A DNA stretch of 64,000 bases from NCBI RefSeq assembly GCF_010183535.1, contig NW_026526025.1, forward strand, positions 62,001 to 126,000. Direction: 5' to 3'. The position numbers and the translations under genes are program-made. The notes beneath the pieces are model-generated. The model saw only the letters and a list, made by a program, of their open reading frames with translations. It was not told the origin of the DNA and made no database searches. Source of the DNA: Caenorhabditis remanei. Taxonomy: Eukaryota; Nematoda; Chromadorea; Rhabditida; Rhabditidae. Below, piece after piece: positions 47,402-59,234 of the stretch; within the stretch, counting starts at the first letter, position 1; every line of letters starts with the position of its first letter.

Positions 47402-47593
47402 TAAAGTGTTTCTCTTCTACGTATCATTTTTCGAAACTAACAACTTTTTATTTAAAAAAATTATTACGCATTTTAAACAAAAATAACAAACACAACAAAT
47501 AAGTAGTTTTACAATCAAAAGATTGCTTAGCTTACAAACATCTGGATTCTTTCCGCCACCCTTATGTTGACTTCCAAACATTGCTCGCTTCTG

Positions 47594-47859
47594 TCAACCG
47601 CACGAAGACATTCTAAACTTGAGATTATTAATCACTTGATACTCCTTTGCCTTCACCTTCAGTAATCCCATTTTCTCAATAAATCCAATTAATGAAATCT
47701 TCCAGGTCGCCTCTCCAGGTGTCAATCCAAGAATACGGTAGACAATCAGATAAAATTGTTTGAAGTTAAGTGTGGTGTTTTTCATTATTTCTTGATATTC
47801 GATTGCTTCGAAAGTGTATTGAAATTTTGTTAAGAACTCGGAAAAGTAGTTGCTGTTTA
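47594..47859 (-). pseudogene. Truncated copy of unknown gene end, left arm
   Basis: Encodes the same last codons (from MKNTTLNFKQFYLIVYRI to SSCG and stop) as the plus-strand frame ending at 48582. It is cut off at the arm-spacer boundary, so the duplication broke inside this gene. Confidence 0.6.
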
Positions 47860-48316
47860 TACCTACTAAATTAAACTTTTTTTTTACCTCTTATCAGTAT
47901 AATGCGCGGGACCGGATGTTTCCAGAGCTCCTTTCCCTTGGCGTATCCTTTAATATTCTCCCGAATCACAAGGTTTCAAGAAAGGGAGAGATGTCCGAAG
48001 CTCAAGCAGGTTGCTGTAGTCGGGGAGACTCCTACACCGACGTTTAACTCTGGATGATCTCTGGAAAATCTCTGGATAATCGGACGATGCTTCTAGAACT
48101 TCTCGGTATGGCAACGGAGATTAAATTCAGAAAAGAACAAAATTCCATCGATTCCAGAAGACTTAGCGTGCACCGAGAATGTTTTCTGAATCAACGAAGT
48201 GTACCAATTAGACTATCTAATACAGCACAGGTTTGTCACTCACCTTTTTGCGCAACTTTTAAGCTCCAACAAGACCAAAGTGCTCAGTCGTCTCCAATCT
48301 ATCTTCAACTTCTACC
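47860..48316. other. Spacer of inverted duplication 1
   Basis: 457 bp of single-copy sequence between the arms. Its right part codes for the upstream portion of the gene fragment at 48094-48582, so it is original sequence rather than filler. A run of nine T near 47878 lies close to the left edge. Confidence 0.85.
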
Positions 48317-48582
48317 TAAACAGCAACTACTTTTCCGAGTTCTTAACAAAATTTCAATACACTTTCGAAGCAATCGAATATCAAGAAATAATGAAAAACA
48401 CCACACTTAACTTCAAACAATTTTATCTGATTGTCTACCGTATTCTTGGATTGACACCTGGAGAGGCGACCTGGAAGATTTCATTAATTGGATTTATTGA
48501 GAAAATGGGATTACTGAAGGTGAAGGCAAAGGAGTATCAAGTGATTAATAATCTCAAGTTTAGAATGTCTTCGTGCGGTTGA
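48094..48582 (+). pseudogene. Unknown gene fragment across spacer and right arm
   Basis: Not recognised. A plus-strand frame runs NFSVWQRRLNSEKNKIPS to ENVF, hits TGA at 48187-48189, then continues INEVYQLDYLIQHRF through helical, hydrophobic-aromatic sequence to SSCG and a stop at 48582. A Met-less start and the in-frame stop suggest a pseudogene. The last 266 bp are repeated in the left arm. The composition is predominantly alpha-helical, with no motif I can name. Confidence 0.45.
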
Positions 48583-48774
48583 CAGAAGCGAGCAATGTTT
48601 GGAAGTCAACATAAGGGTGGCGGAAAGAATCCAGATGTTTGTAAGCTAAGCAATCTTTTGATTGTAAAACTACTTATTTGTTGTGTTTGTTATTTTTGTT
48701 TAAAATGCGTAATAATTTTTTTAAATAAAAAGTTGTTAGTTTCGAAAAATGATACGTAGAAGAGAAACACTTTA

Positions 48775-49193
48775 ATGTGCAAATACACTGCATTCCAGAA
48801 CTATGCAAAAGTAACATTTTTGAAAACGGAAGTCGGGAGTCTACATAGTCACATAAAAACAAAAAAAAATAGAAAAAATAGAAAACTTTTCCATCATGTA
48901 TATTTGTTAAAGTTTACACGGTTTCGTATTCAGAATGATTATAAACTGACTTTATTAAATCATTAACCATATGCTAACTCTCTTCAGTAGCTACTCCAAT
49001 TTTCCTTACCTCGTCCGTAATCTATTTTATTTTTTACTGCATTAACCACGTCTTTTTCTTTCTTTTTTTCCTTTATCAAAAGCCTATCTCATTTATATTT
49101 CAGGATTTGACTTATAATAAACCTCAAAATTTCATTCGTACTAGAAAGATGGCCGGACAGATAATTGAAATGAAGGCGAGCAGAATGTTCTAG
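48775..49193 (+). pseudogene. Relic of chromodomain-like gene 5' region, right arm
   Basis: Mirror of 46983-47401. ATGGCCGGACAGATAATTG starts at 49149 and the frame stops with TAG at 49191-49193. Confidence 0.5.
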
Positions 49194-49883
49194 TTAAAGC
49201 ATTAGATAAATGGGTATTTTGTTTGAAATAATTAATTTTTGAAATTTAGTCGTATAACCCTAGTGGTACTGTGCCCCACTTTCGGCTTTTGAAATAAACA
49301 CTATTTGTGTGTACACAATTGACAAGACATGCAACATCTCATCAGGAGTTTTTGGTTAACATTCGAGTTCTCAAATTTGCCATGGCAAATTATTGGATTG
49401 GAAACATTTTGTTAGAATTGTTGCTCAAACTACGCCTATTTTGATTGAAATGATTTCTCGGTAGGTTATGTTTCATTTTGATTCCAAACAAAATTGGGAA
49501 TCTTTAGTGATTATAACGTATACATGAAGGTAGTGAAAATTTTGGAAATAAGTCTCGTAACTTATAGGATCTATATTCGTATGTGTATACTTGAATCAAT
49601 CATCAAAAAAAAACTTGAAGGAACACAGTTTCGAATACAGTTGTTTTCCAAAAATTGGCATTTTCTGTACAATTTGAGGATTCCCGCATTTCCTCGATTA
49701 TCTCATTCCGTGTAAGTAGTAGAATATTAACGGATGTAGAAATAATAAAATGTTGTTACCTATCAAAAAAAAATCTTGTAAAAATATAAAAAATATAAAA
49801 AGTTATGATGATTCGAAGTGAGTCAAGAAAAATGTTTTCGGAGAAACAGTGATCTTAAATTTTTCAGCGATTTCAGGGAGAGA

Positions 49884-50728
49884 GCTGCTCTCGGCTACTT
49901 TTCGCTACAGTTGCGCAGCACTAACGCAGCAGTCATTCGTGGACCACTGCATCAGAGGCGCACAAGTGTTGCATGAAAACTGCATAGTTGCTGCATCAGT
50001 GCTGCCGGCGTGCTGCATGCGATCATAGCTTCTTGTTATTAATTTGTATAGTTAATTTGTAAACACAATAATAGAAATAACTAATATTATTTATTTTAAG
50101 AAAACAAGACGTTTTTAAATGTAAAAGCAAAAAGACTTAAAACATAATTTAAATTCCATGGCGGCCAACAATCGGTGAAATTTTCCAACTTCTTATTGCC
50201 TGTAGCTTCAAAAAATCCCAATTTATTATCGAATAGTTGAATTTTTGTTGATCAGCTTCATTGTTGTCTTTTTTCCGGTGGTCTGAAAGTTAAGAAAAAA
50301 GTTAAGATAAAGGGTTTCCTTCAAAACTGCCAACCTTTTGTATTAATTCCGATTTGCTACTCGTGGCTCGTTTTTGGCGTCCAAACACATAACCTTCTTT
50401 TGAAAAATAATATTTTTTTAATAGAGTAAAAGTAAACATAAAACTTGTCAAATAGACGAGAAATAGTCATTGGAAAACATGAAAAATGCAGCCAAAGTCC
50501 AATTGGCATTGGAGCGAATATACAGTTGCTGCGCGACTGTTGTGAGATTGCTGCACAACTGATGCATGCCCCAAAAACAAGGGAATCATCAGTCGCAATA
50601 CCGTGAATGCTGCATAACTGTTGCATATGCTCTGATTTGTCGTAAGTGCGGTGGAACTGTAGCAATCTTGTCGCGTAACTGTTGCAAAAGCTGTGAAAGC
50701 TGCGCAACTGTAGCAGCAAGTAGCCGAG
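49884..50728. mobile_element. Foldback element, right-arm copy
   Basis: Mirror of 45448-46292 with at least two single-base differences, which helps to show that the two arms are distinct sequences. Confidence 0.6.
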
Positions 50729-50785
50729 CTATTACTTTGAATTTTTGAGTTACGTTTAATATAGTGCTGTACCAACTAACCTTCT

Positions 50786-51075
50786 CGCGCGGGTCATTCT
50801 CATGTGTAATTGAAAAGAGTTATTTTGTATTAAAGTATCGCTATTAAGGAATAAAAACCACAAAAATTAGAATGAAGTTTTAATCAAAAAAACTTCCAAT
50901 AAATAATCAAAACATTTTGAATTCGACAAAAAACTAAAGCCGCCACGGCCCTCTCAAACTTCCGCTTAAGGTAGGGCCCCTCGTTGGAGGCGGGTGATGA
51001 ACTCCCGGTTGTTCGCACCCCAGCCACAGTTGTTCTCCACAAGGCCAACCGTGACGCCCCGCCACGCGCAGTCTG
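50786..51075. repeat. Repeat C, right-arm copy
   Basis: Mirror copy of 45101-45390 in the right arm of inverted duplication 1, in the same orientation as the copy at 23531-23825. Confidence 0.7.
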
Positions 51076-52386
51076 ACAAAACATTTTGTAATATTGCATC
51101 AATGTTCTGAACGTTTTTGAATCAAAATAATGTTGAATTATTTTTTCGATAAAAATTTTGTTCCATGGGGGGGACCCTTATGTGATTTTCGAAATAAATA
51201 GAGAAATCTCAAAATGGTCCAATGGTTTATCACATGTCTTATTTTGATTGTTTGTCAAATTTAGCGCGCAATGAGTACAGTACTTGAAATTTGTGTACTT
51301 CAGTACAAAATATTGATTAAAACGTTAAAAAATGGGAAAAAATTTCGATGAAGAAAAAAACGAAATCGGTTCAAACATATTTCTGAGGTGTATAATCTTG
51401 GAATTGGTTTATTCTAACTTTTTTATCAATATTCTGATTATTTTCGGAACAAATGTTTTCTTTGAATTTTTCGTGAAAAATTTTTTGTCATAAGGGGGGA
51501 CCCTTATGTGATTTTTGAAAAAATCGAAATATCTCCAAGATGGTGCAATGGTTGTTTGATGATTTTAAATGAACCTAATAGAACTTTTTGCGGAGAATAC
51601 GAATACGATTTGAAATTTGAGTACTTCTAGAGGAATTTTTCGAGAAAAGTTGGAAAACATGAAAGTGAAAATCACTTGAACGGTTTCTGGGGTGTCTGAG
51701 GGCTGAAAATTTGTGCAGGGGTAGTCAAAATCACTCCTAACATGTTGCGAAAGTTTCCTAAAGTTATTTGAAAAATTGAAATTTTTGTGAATTTTTGGGT
51801 GAAAAGTCAATTATTGGTCATATTTTCCTAGGATAAGGGAATGGTGACATATTTTTTGTAAATCACTACCATAGGGGTACATATGCTGTAAAAAAAGTTC
51901 GGATCGAAACAACTTTTTGCAACTGTGCCAAGGCCCAACACAAAGATTCTCACTCTTACAGATAGTGCCTCTTACATCTTTCTTACTGAGAATACGATTT
52001 GTCAAGTTTAGCCATGATAGAAAGTTTTTTTCCAGTTCTTCATAGCTGTTTTGTTAGTTCACCTTTTTTGCTGAGGTTTTCTCTTTACATGGCTCTTGTT
52101 TATCCCCTTTTAAAATAAGAATAAATATTCTTCATTCGAGTTAGAAATCAAAAAAAAGGAGGTTTCGTATATTCAACAGGCAGATGGTGTGATGGACGAG
52201 ATGGGTAGAGAGGATGGCTTTTTAAATTGGAAAATGACGTCTTACTTTTTTCAAAAAATATTCATCCTTCTGGTCGCTGTTTCGAGTCAAAAAAATACGG
52301 AGGAGGCAGGTTTTGTTTTCGATTTCGATCGAGGGCCCTCCCTGATTGATGAAGAGGGAGAGCAGGGTAGACTTTTTAATTAAAAA

Positions 52387-53316
52387 ATGAACGATGATTT
52401 CAAAAAACAGTATATTAGATTTATTCAAGATTTTTTTCAGATACTGGCTACTAGAGTGCGAACGGATACAGTCACCGAGGCGAACCACGGACACGTGTTG
52501 ACACGTATTAGTCATATCGAGTTGATGCTGGCAGCACTGAAAAGAAGACCTCCCCAACAGGAAGGAGCAGGACCAGCTAAGATCGCCAAAGGCATGTCAT
52601 CAACCGAGACTGGAACCAGACCATCACAGAAGCCAGAAGACGCCGTCAACTGTGGACTGTGTGATGGCTCCCACTCAATGAACAACTGCTTACTCTTCCC
52701 GACCGCTCTCAGCAAACTCACAGAGTTCAAAAAGTCGGGGAGATGTCTCAAGTGTGCACAGCTGGGATGCACTGGAAAAGCTCAATGCACCAACTCCGTC
52801 AAGCCATGCTCCAACTGTCTGGACCGTCAGAGCCCACCATCGTGCTACCATCTCCCGATCGTCTGTCTCTACGACGAAGTCTTTGTCAAGAGACAGAAAG
52901 CTAAAATGGAGAGAGAGAAAAGAGCAAAGATGATGGAAACACCTGCGAAGTCGGAGCAACCGCAACCAACTCAGCAGATGCAACAACAACCACAACCGGT
53001 CCCGCAGCAAATACATCAACAACAACAGCTGCCACAACAACAACAGATGCCACAACAGCAGCAATTCCAAGGTAAACGAGTTAAATAATAACTCAATAAA
53101 CATAGATACATTTCAGCTCCAAGCCAGCAATACTACCAGCAGCAACATCAACCTGCACAACCGGTCTTCGCACTCCCTCGTGCCCCACCACAGCAGCTGA
53201 TGCCATCACAGATGGTATACCAACAGCCGCAACAACAACAGCAGTTCCAACAACCGAGTCCGCACGGATACGGACCAGCTCCACAACAACCTTACGGATT
53301 TTATCAACAATATTAA
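52387..53316 (+). CDS. Chimeric Gag-like gene formed at a rearrangement junction
   Basis: At 52439 the inverted copy of the spliced Gag-like gene (40102-41913) begins in the middle of its coiled-coil region. It is in frame with an upstream Met at 52387 supplied by arm sequence (MNDDFKKQYIRFIQDFFQ then ILATRVRTD). The exon runs to 53071, the 45-bp intron follows, and exon 53117-53316 ends PYGFYQQY. It keeps all the zinc knuckles and the Gln-rich tail but lacks the Lys-rich N-terminus and most of the coiled coil. Whether any promoter drives it is unknown; it may be a fortuitous frame. Confidence 0.5.
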
Positions 53317-53497
53317 ATTAAATTCAATAGTTACCCTCTTCCCTCTTCCCAATTATAGTAATAATCATCTCTCTTAACTTATTCTCTCTATCCTTATCCC
53401 TAGTTTAAATTATTCTATCTCATTACCTTCTCTTATAGTCCTTCTCTTATTTATTCCTCATATCCACCTCCCTTCTAGTATCTCATGTACCTATACC

Positions 53498-53991
53498 AGG
53501 ATAATGAGTGGGCATTCCCGAAGATCAGTGGCGCGGCTTTTACGCGTCGGTAAAAATTGTCGGAACTTTTTTTTGTTGATAATATGTGAAGAATTAATAT
53601 TGATTTTCGAGATTCTTATTTCATTCAAAACGGTGCGGCGAATTGTAGGACATATGTTGCGCAGAAGAACGTTGAAAGCAACGGTAAATGACGAACGCTC
53701 AAGAAAGAGTTACTAAGTTTTTCAGTGACTTATTATCTTCTCACTCTCATTCACTTTTACTTATTTTTCTTACTTTTAGTCTTTTTTTCTCATTTCAGGA
53801 CTCTCTCCCACTACTTAGTGACTTTTTTTTAGTCCAACCTATCTTATCAGGATTCACCTTTGCTTCCAATTTTGCTTTTAACGATAACAATTTATGATTT
53901 ACTTTAGAGAGTTTTCCAAAAACCGAAATTAGTATTGATTTCTGTTCCTCATCTCATTCAAAACAGGGCTTCCTGTTTTAAAGCATCTATT
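53498..53991. other. 494-bp junction between the two inverted duplications
   Basis: Single-copy AT-rich sequence. Two weakly similar blocks (ATTAATATTGATTTTCGAGA near 53592 and ATTAGTATTGATTTCTGTTC near 53927, each followed by TCATTCAAAAC) suggest a small old duplication. No gene supported. Confidence 0.5.
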
Positions 53992-54147
53992 AGGAGCAAG
54001 ACGCAAGTTATTTTTAAATATTTCAGTGTTTTATGATTATTCCCAATTTGTTCTAAGTGTTTTCAATTGAAAACTGGCGCCGATTTTCTATTCTTGGCCC
54101 AAAAGTCAACTTTAGAAAATAACAATTGAAATTTATAATTTTTTCAG

Positions 54148-56102
54148 AATCAAATCAGGAGAAAGAACAAAACGAAGATCTGCATGATACTTCATTCACA
54201 ATTGATGAACTAGAAGCTGTTGATGCTTGTTTGCATCATGTAGTGGAAACCGTTTTGAGGCAGACACATGTTGACCTTCCAACTGAAAAAGTAGAGTATT
54301 TTCATGATCCACTGGAGGACCACAAGAATTATTTAAGTAAGTTTAAATTAAATTCCAGCCTTTTGAAAGCTTGATGATAATTATTTCAATTGCGTAAACC
54401 GCTATGATTTCAGGATTTGGTCCTATCACAAAAGAAGAACATGATTTTACTGAATTGGCGAGAAAGGAGAAAGAGATGGATTTGGATATTATAATACTGC
54501 CGACTCCTCCTCGAAACACTTCACCACAGAAAATTCAAAGAGAAGTTCTAAAAGTTAAGAATGTAAATGTATCGAATGTCGAACGAAGATCGGACACTCT
54601 ACCAGCCGATGTGAGCTTGAGAAGCGAAAAGAAGAATGTTCAACAACATAAAGGAAAACCGATTTCTGTCCCATCAGTTCATGTCATTGAGATTGATGGC
54701 GATTCCGAGAATAAAAATCATGCAATTGAGATGGATATGGATATTATAATACTGCCAACTCCACCTCCAAAAATTGTACAGCAGGAAGTTAAAGCAGAAG
54801 TCCAACAAATGGAAGCGCTGAATCCATTGAATGATGAACGTGAAATGCACACTGTACCAGTAGAGATGAGCCTAGCAGTCGAAGAAAATAAAGTCCCAGA
54901 ACGCGTCAGAGAACTTATTCCTGATCCTCCAGTTAGCATAATTAACTTTGAAAACAAGTTCGGAAAGGAAATTCTGACAACAGCTGATTTCTTGGGAGTA
55001 TCTCATCCAAATTGGTTCTCAGGGTCAACAATCAAATTTTGCGCTGCGGAGATAATGGAAAATCTCTAAGAGTGAGTTTGTAATAACTATTTTTATGAAA
55101 AATTCTTGGTTTTTTTCAGAGTTGACCGTGTTCTCATGTTTGATTTCATCTTGGACAACATCGGACGCACACTTTTTGTGAACTGCCATCTTCCGTACAC
55201 TCAACAAATTCTAGATGAACTTCAACAAAGATGTGAGATAACTTTGGGAGCGAGAAAGAAGTTGTGCAGGACTGATAACTTCAAGAAGGACATGTGGTGT
55301 TGTCCATACTTCAACGAATTCCACTTTATGCTCATTGTCGTGAGAAATCCATTTGATGCTATTCTTGATGGATCTGAGGAAAACAAGTCTCCTTGCATCG
55401 TTTTGTTTTTGGATCCAATGGGCGATATAATTGAATATCGTGGTCAGCGTGTGCTCCGTATGGTTAAAGTTTTCATGAAGTGCTATTTCCAAGCTCTCCA
55501 GAGAAGCGGAAAATATCCGGAAACCGCTGTTTTTCATGAAAGCAGAGTTGTTTTGAAGAGAGTCAAGAACCTCCCACTCCAATCGAATCTGATTGACTGC
55601 GGTCCATCGGTGGTATCTTATTTAGAAACAATTTTAGATAATCAACGTGGATTGCTCAAAAGAAATGTGAGTTTATAGTTTCTATTGAAATCAAGGAAAT
55701 TCCGTTTTTCAGGTTGATGCGGATCTCGACTGAAACACTTTGGAACTCAACGGGAACAATTCAATTGATGTATCTCGTAGGAAAGTACGCGCCAGGATGT
55801 TGCGACGTGTTTTAAGTGAGACTCGCGGCCGATTGTCACGAATGGAAGCCTGGAAAAATGAGGAGTATGTGTCAACTTACGACAAAGATCCACTATACAT
55901 GAAGGAGCCAAGCAGCCGTCGGTCGAGAAGTTCGGAGCTGAAGCAGAAATCTAGAAAGCCGTACAAACGGAACATCTCGGCCGATTTCGTAACTAACAAG
56001 AATCCAAGAGAACTCCAGAGGCAAATAACGTTGAGAGCAGTAAGAAATCTAGATGAGCAAAATACTTTTTCCAACCTTCCTATCGTCTCTGCCTACCATT
56101 AA
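54148..56102 (+). pseudogene. Ulp1/SENP-like C48 protease gene, left copy, 5'-truncated
   Basis: The exons are 54148-54336, 54414-55071, 55120-55666 and 55713 onward. The second exon has two near-repeats of DLDIIILPTPP/DMDIIILPTPP and a VIEIDGD segment, all of SUMO-interaction type (hydrophobic core beside acids). The catalytic domain shows HPNWFSGSTIKF (the Ulp1 WL-d--I-fy region), His in NEFHFMLIVV, Asp in LFLDPMG, and Gln/Cys in LPLQSNLIDCGPSVVSYL. That is the His-Asp-Gln-Cys set of family C48, which removes SUMO. A TAA at 55067-55069 and a TGA at 55731-55733 lie in frame, the latter before a basic tail (SRRKVRARMLRRV to 56102). The 5' exon seen beyond the right arm is absent. So this copy is probably non-functional as a whole protein. 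Confidence 0.75.
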
Positions 56103-57063
56103 CATTAATTATTATTTGACTTTTTTAAATGATGCTATTTCTCTTTGATTAATATTTTTCTCTTCAATTGTTTCCTTTCTCTTTGAAGATGTTATATCTC
56201 TGTGAACAGTTTATTTCGTGTTTTACCGTTTTTTTACAATAAACAAGATTTTCAACTGACAAAAAATCATTAAGTACTACAAAACACATTATTTTTTTAT
56301 AAGAGACAAGTGGGGGCTGTGAGTAGATTTTTTCGTGTTTTTCACCATGTCTGCAAGATTTTTAAGAAATTAAAAAAGAAGAAAATTCTGAATCAAACTG
56401 GAGTCAAGCGGAAGCAACACACTCCAACCCGCAGGAGCAGGCTTGCCGCAGAACGAAAAATAAATTTGGGAACAAATGAGTCGAGAGAAGTGATTATTCA
56501 CTGAAAACGAGAATGGGATTAAAGTTGTACGAAATCAGCTTGCACGATAACGTTTTTAGGGCTCAGTTGGGCAGAGAAAGGATTCGGTTTGGTGTTTCTT
56601 GACTACCTTCATGTTACGCGTCGATTGTGCGTACATCGTGTACCGGTTTACATGAATGACTGCCACGCAACGAAGGAAAGTTTGCTAACGCTATGTTCCA
56701 AACCATATTTGGTTTTCTTGCGATGGGAAATTAGCTGAATAAGAAGTTATCTCCAAGATATTGTCGAATTGATAGTTTGGACACGTTTGCAGACTCAAAA
56801 ATTCGATTTCAATTTTGAGATCCGCTCATAGAATGAGAAGGTGGTGAGCAGAGGGAAAATGTTTTCTGTCTGTTAGCGGAACCTCCTAGGAGCATAAAAA
56901 ATGTAATAACAGTACTTAATAAGTTATGGTGACTAGTGAATAAAGAACTTTATCTAAGCTTGGTAATCTACAAAAATGTAAAGAATTCTAGGATGAGGGT
57001 TTATTAAAATATGGTTTTAGTCGCAATATCTCAAAGAAACCACTAACAAACTTGCACCGATTA
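56103..57063. other. Interval with a possible small basic exon
   Basis: At about 56390-56504 (+) a frame reads VKRKQHTPTRRSRLAAERK to VIIH and a stop, Lys/Arg-rich like the protease gene's tail, and could be a terminal exon. No start or acceptor could be fixed. The rest is AT-rich. The mirror is at 61719-62679. Confidence 0.3.
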
Positions 57064-57529
57064 ATGAAAGACGACGGGGACTAAGAAACTACGTACCGCC
57101 TTCCACCGCATCAGAGCGGAGAGCAACCCGCATATCCTTTTCGCTCGCTAAAGTATTCGTTTCTTTTCAAAGGGGCTAGAACTATTTTCTGAGTGTCGGA
57201 TATTTTTATATGCATCGAGGCAGAATTCACGGGAAAATAGAAAATTCTCTTGAAGGTAGGTCTTTAAATTAGGCTAAAAGAAGTTATCAGCAAAAAAAGG
57301 GCCAAAAATGAGGGTTTCGTGGTGCTCTTGAAGTTCTATTTTTTATTGTCCCATGAATTCTGTGTCGATCCATAAAAATATCCGACACTCAGAAAATAGT
57401 TGTGTCTTCTTTAAAAAGAAACGAATAATTTAGCGAGCGAAAAGGATATGCGGGTTGCTTTCCGCTCTGATGCGGTGGAGGGCGGTTTGTCCGCGGCCAC
57501 GTCGTTTCTTAGACCCCGTCGTCTTTCAT
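57064..57529. mobile_element. Foldback MITE, left arm of duplication 2
   Basis: The outer ends are ATGAAAGACGACGGGG and its exact complement. Inverted similarity extends about 190 bp inward on each side, including GATGCGGTGGA, GGATATGCGGGTTGC and GAGTGTCGGATATTTTTAT. A short unpaired centre remains. There is no coding capacity. The flanks contain extra CTTTCAT copies that obscure any target duplication. Confidence 0.75.
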
Positions 57530-58274
57530 CTTTCATTTGACGTCTTTCATTTGCCAAGTATGGTTTTTCATAGTTTTAAACCTAAATTCAAAATTTTCAG
57601 TGAATCGGATGCAGGTCACCCATCAAGAAAGTGTGGCTCCTCAAGAAGAAGCACCGGTCCTTCTCCTGTCCGCCACCGTTTTGGAACCAAGTTTCTATTG
57701 ACCCTCTCACTCATTACTTCCTCCTATTCTACACAGTATTGTTTTTATGTGAACTGATTCCTCTCTTCGGCCACCTTAGTTTCCCCTCCCCCCAAACTCA
57801 TTTCGGTTGTTTCTCTTGTCAAAAAGTGATATATTTTTTGTCACGTTTCCAATCACGTTCTCCAAACATTGATTCCTCATTCCTCTACATTTCCTGAATT
57901 GTCCTTTCTAAGAATTGTCTTTTCTAAGATTTGTATCGTTTCATTTTTTATCGATGTATTTATTTTGGGCTTACTAGTTTACTAGTGCATTAAACACCTA
58001 AGACATACATTTTCAAAAACCAATGAGTTTATTAAAGCACATAAAATAAAAGCCATATAAAAATGAGGGAGAAAGGGGAATGGGGAATGACATTTAGGGA
58101 TGAAAATTGAAAGGAAATTGGGGGGAAAGATGAAGAAAAAAGATGAAGAGATAATGATTTTGAACTAAATAAGGTCTACATCGGAAACATAAATACTATT
58201 TTTAATATGAATATGAATAACCAAAGCTAGAGCTATATTGAGACGAAAATGAGAAAAAATACCTACACCACAAA
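57530..58274. other. Interval with a possible exon of unknown gene
   Basis: After a TTTCAG at about 57600 a frame on the plus strand continues SPIKKVWLLKKKHRSFSCPP and then a hydrophobic stretch to a stop at 57897. It may be a 3'-terminal exon or chance. The remainder to 58274 is the 3' flank of the Argonaute-like fragment. The mirror is 60508-61252. Confidence 0.25.
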
Positions 58275-58710
58275 TTAAGCCCAAAAACTCCTATTTCTCA
58301 CATCCATTTTGTTCATTGCCCAAGTTTCCTGAAAACATAAAAAGTAGAATTTGTTTCAGATTTAGAGAAAAAAAACTCACTTGTGTTGGAGGAAGTTGTT
58401 TCTTCCTTTCTTCGCCAAATTGTCGGCTGTGTAGAGCACATGGGATGGCAGGTGGCTGGTAGGAGACGGGGTGTCCAAATGCCAGGAAGTACGTGAGATG
58501 AATCATCTCATTTTTTGACCATCCTTGGTCGTTGGCCACGATGGTGTACTTCACTGGCCGGACTGTTCCCAAAAAAGAGAAAGAGATAGGATTATCACAA
58601 GATTTTGGAGAAAAACTCACGATGAGAGCGGATCGACAGACCAGTACGAATTCTTGCCGCTCGGCTCTGGTGGTTTGTCCATCGATGCATGTACCGGACT
58701 TCACATTCTG
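58275..58710 (-). pseudogene. Argonaute-like PIWI C-terminal fragment, left copy
   Basis: Mirror of the right copy, transcribed outward from the spacer. The blocks are 58710-58621, 58562-58381 and 58328-58275. The residues NVKSGTCIDGQ, then EFVLVCRSALI and RPVKYTIVANDQGWSKNEMIHLTYFLAFGH with YQPPAIPC, follow the end of PIWI domains: N-x-x-(P/S)GT-x-D, EF-L, GT-RP-x-YT-(V/I), LTY-L-(F/C)-GH and PPA-P. A frameshift lies at the first splice junction (see the right copy). Confidence 0.5.
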
Positions 58711-59164
58711 CTGTAAGAATTATAATAAATTGCTTTTGGCTTCTTAATTTTAATAATTTGTTACCAAATGCTACGAACTGGTAAGCCAGGTGGCCCACAA
58801 AAGAAGAAAAAAAAAGAAAAATGTAATTTTTGTCAAAATTCAAAAGCAACTGAAATAGATCATGGGTCAAAGTCATATTCGAAATATTTTACATTTTTGC
58901 CTTCAGTTTCAGATTAAAACTACTTTTTGAAACTGCGCAAGCCAAGAACCAGAATCGTTGCTTTTACAAAGTATGTTTTTTCATCTACTGAGGAAGTGGA
59001 CATAGAATATTAATTTTTTTAATTTCCAGAATCTTACCTTCACAGAAACTCCATCAATTCACCAAGTTAAAAATAATAGCTAGAATTTAAGAAAAATAAG
59101 AGAAAAGGGCGACCGAAACTCACATATCAGTCTTAGTTTTAGTTCTCCAGTTTTCGCCGGTGGC

Positions 59165-59171
59165 TTATATA
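59165..59171 (-). promoter_or_regulatory. TATA box, outward promoter of left arm
   Basis: Mirror of the TATATAA at 59611-59617, directing transcription leftwards into the Argonaute-like fragment. Confidence 0.5.
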
Positions 59172-59234
59172 CTATTCCAAACGCGGCGGGCAGTGTTACT
59201 GCATCTCTGCTCATTCTCTCTTTTTCAATGTTTT

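Larger units (their letters stand above)
39921..47859 (+). repeat. Inverted duplication 1, left arm
   Basis: The reverse complement of 48317-53497. Positions 43737-47859 pair with 52438-48317 (coordinate sums 96175-96176), and 39921-40979 pair with 53497-52439 (sum 93418). Segment 40980-43736 has no partner. Identity is very high, with single-base differences (for example near 45490 and 45630) and a one-base indel. The arm contains the 5' gene of the retroelement, repeat C, a foldback element and gene fragments. Confidence 0.93.
48317..53497 (-). repeat. Inverted duplication 1, right arm (2757-bp deletion)
   Basis: Mirror of the left arm. At 52438/52439 it jumps from the partner of 43737 to the partner of 40979, with no overlapping bases at the junction. 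Because it includes retroelement sequence, the duplication is younger than the BEL insertion. Confidence 0.93.
53992..59234 (+). repeat. Inverted duplication 2, left arm
   Basis: The reverse complement of 59548-63740. Coordinate sums are constant at 118782 from 55268 inward, and 117732 for the outer part (53992-54217), reflecting a 1050-bp segment (54218-55267) missing from the other arm. Single-base differences exist, for example AAATATGGTTT here versus AAATAGGGTTT in the mirror near 62075. Confidence 0.94.
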
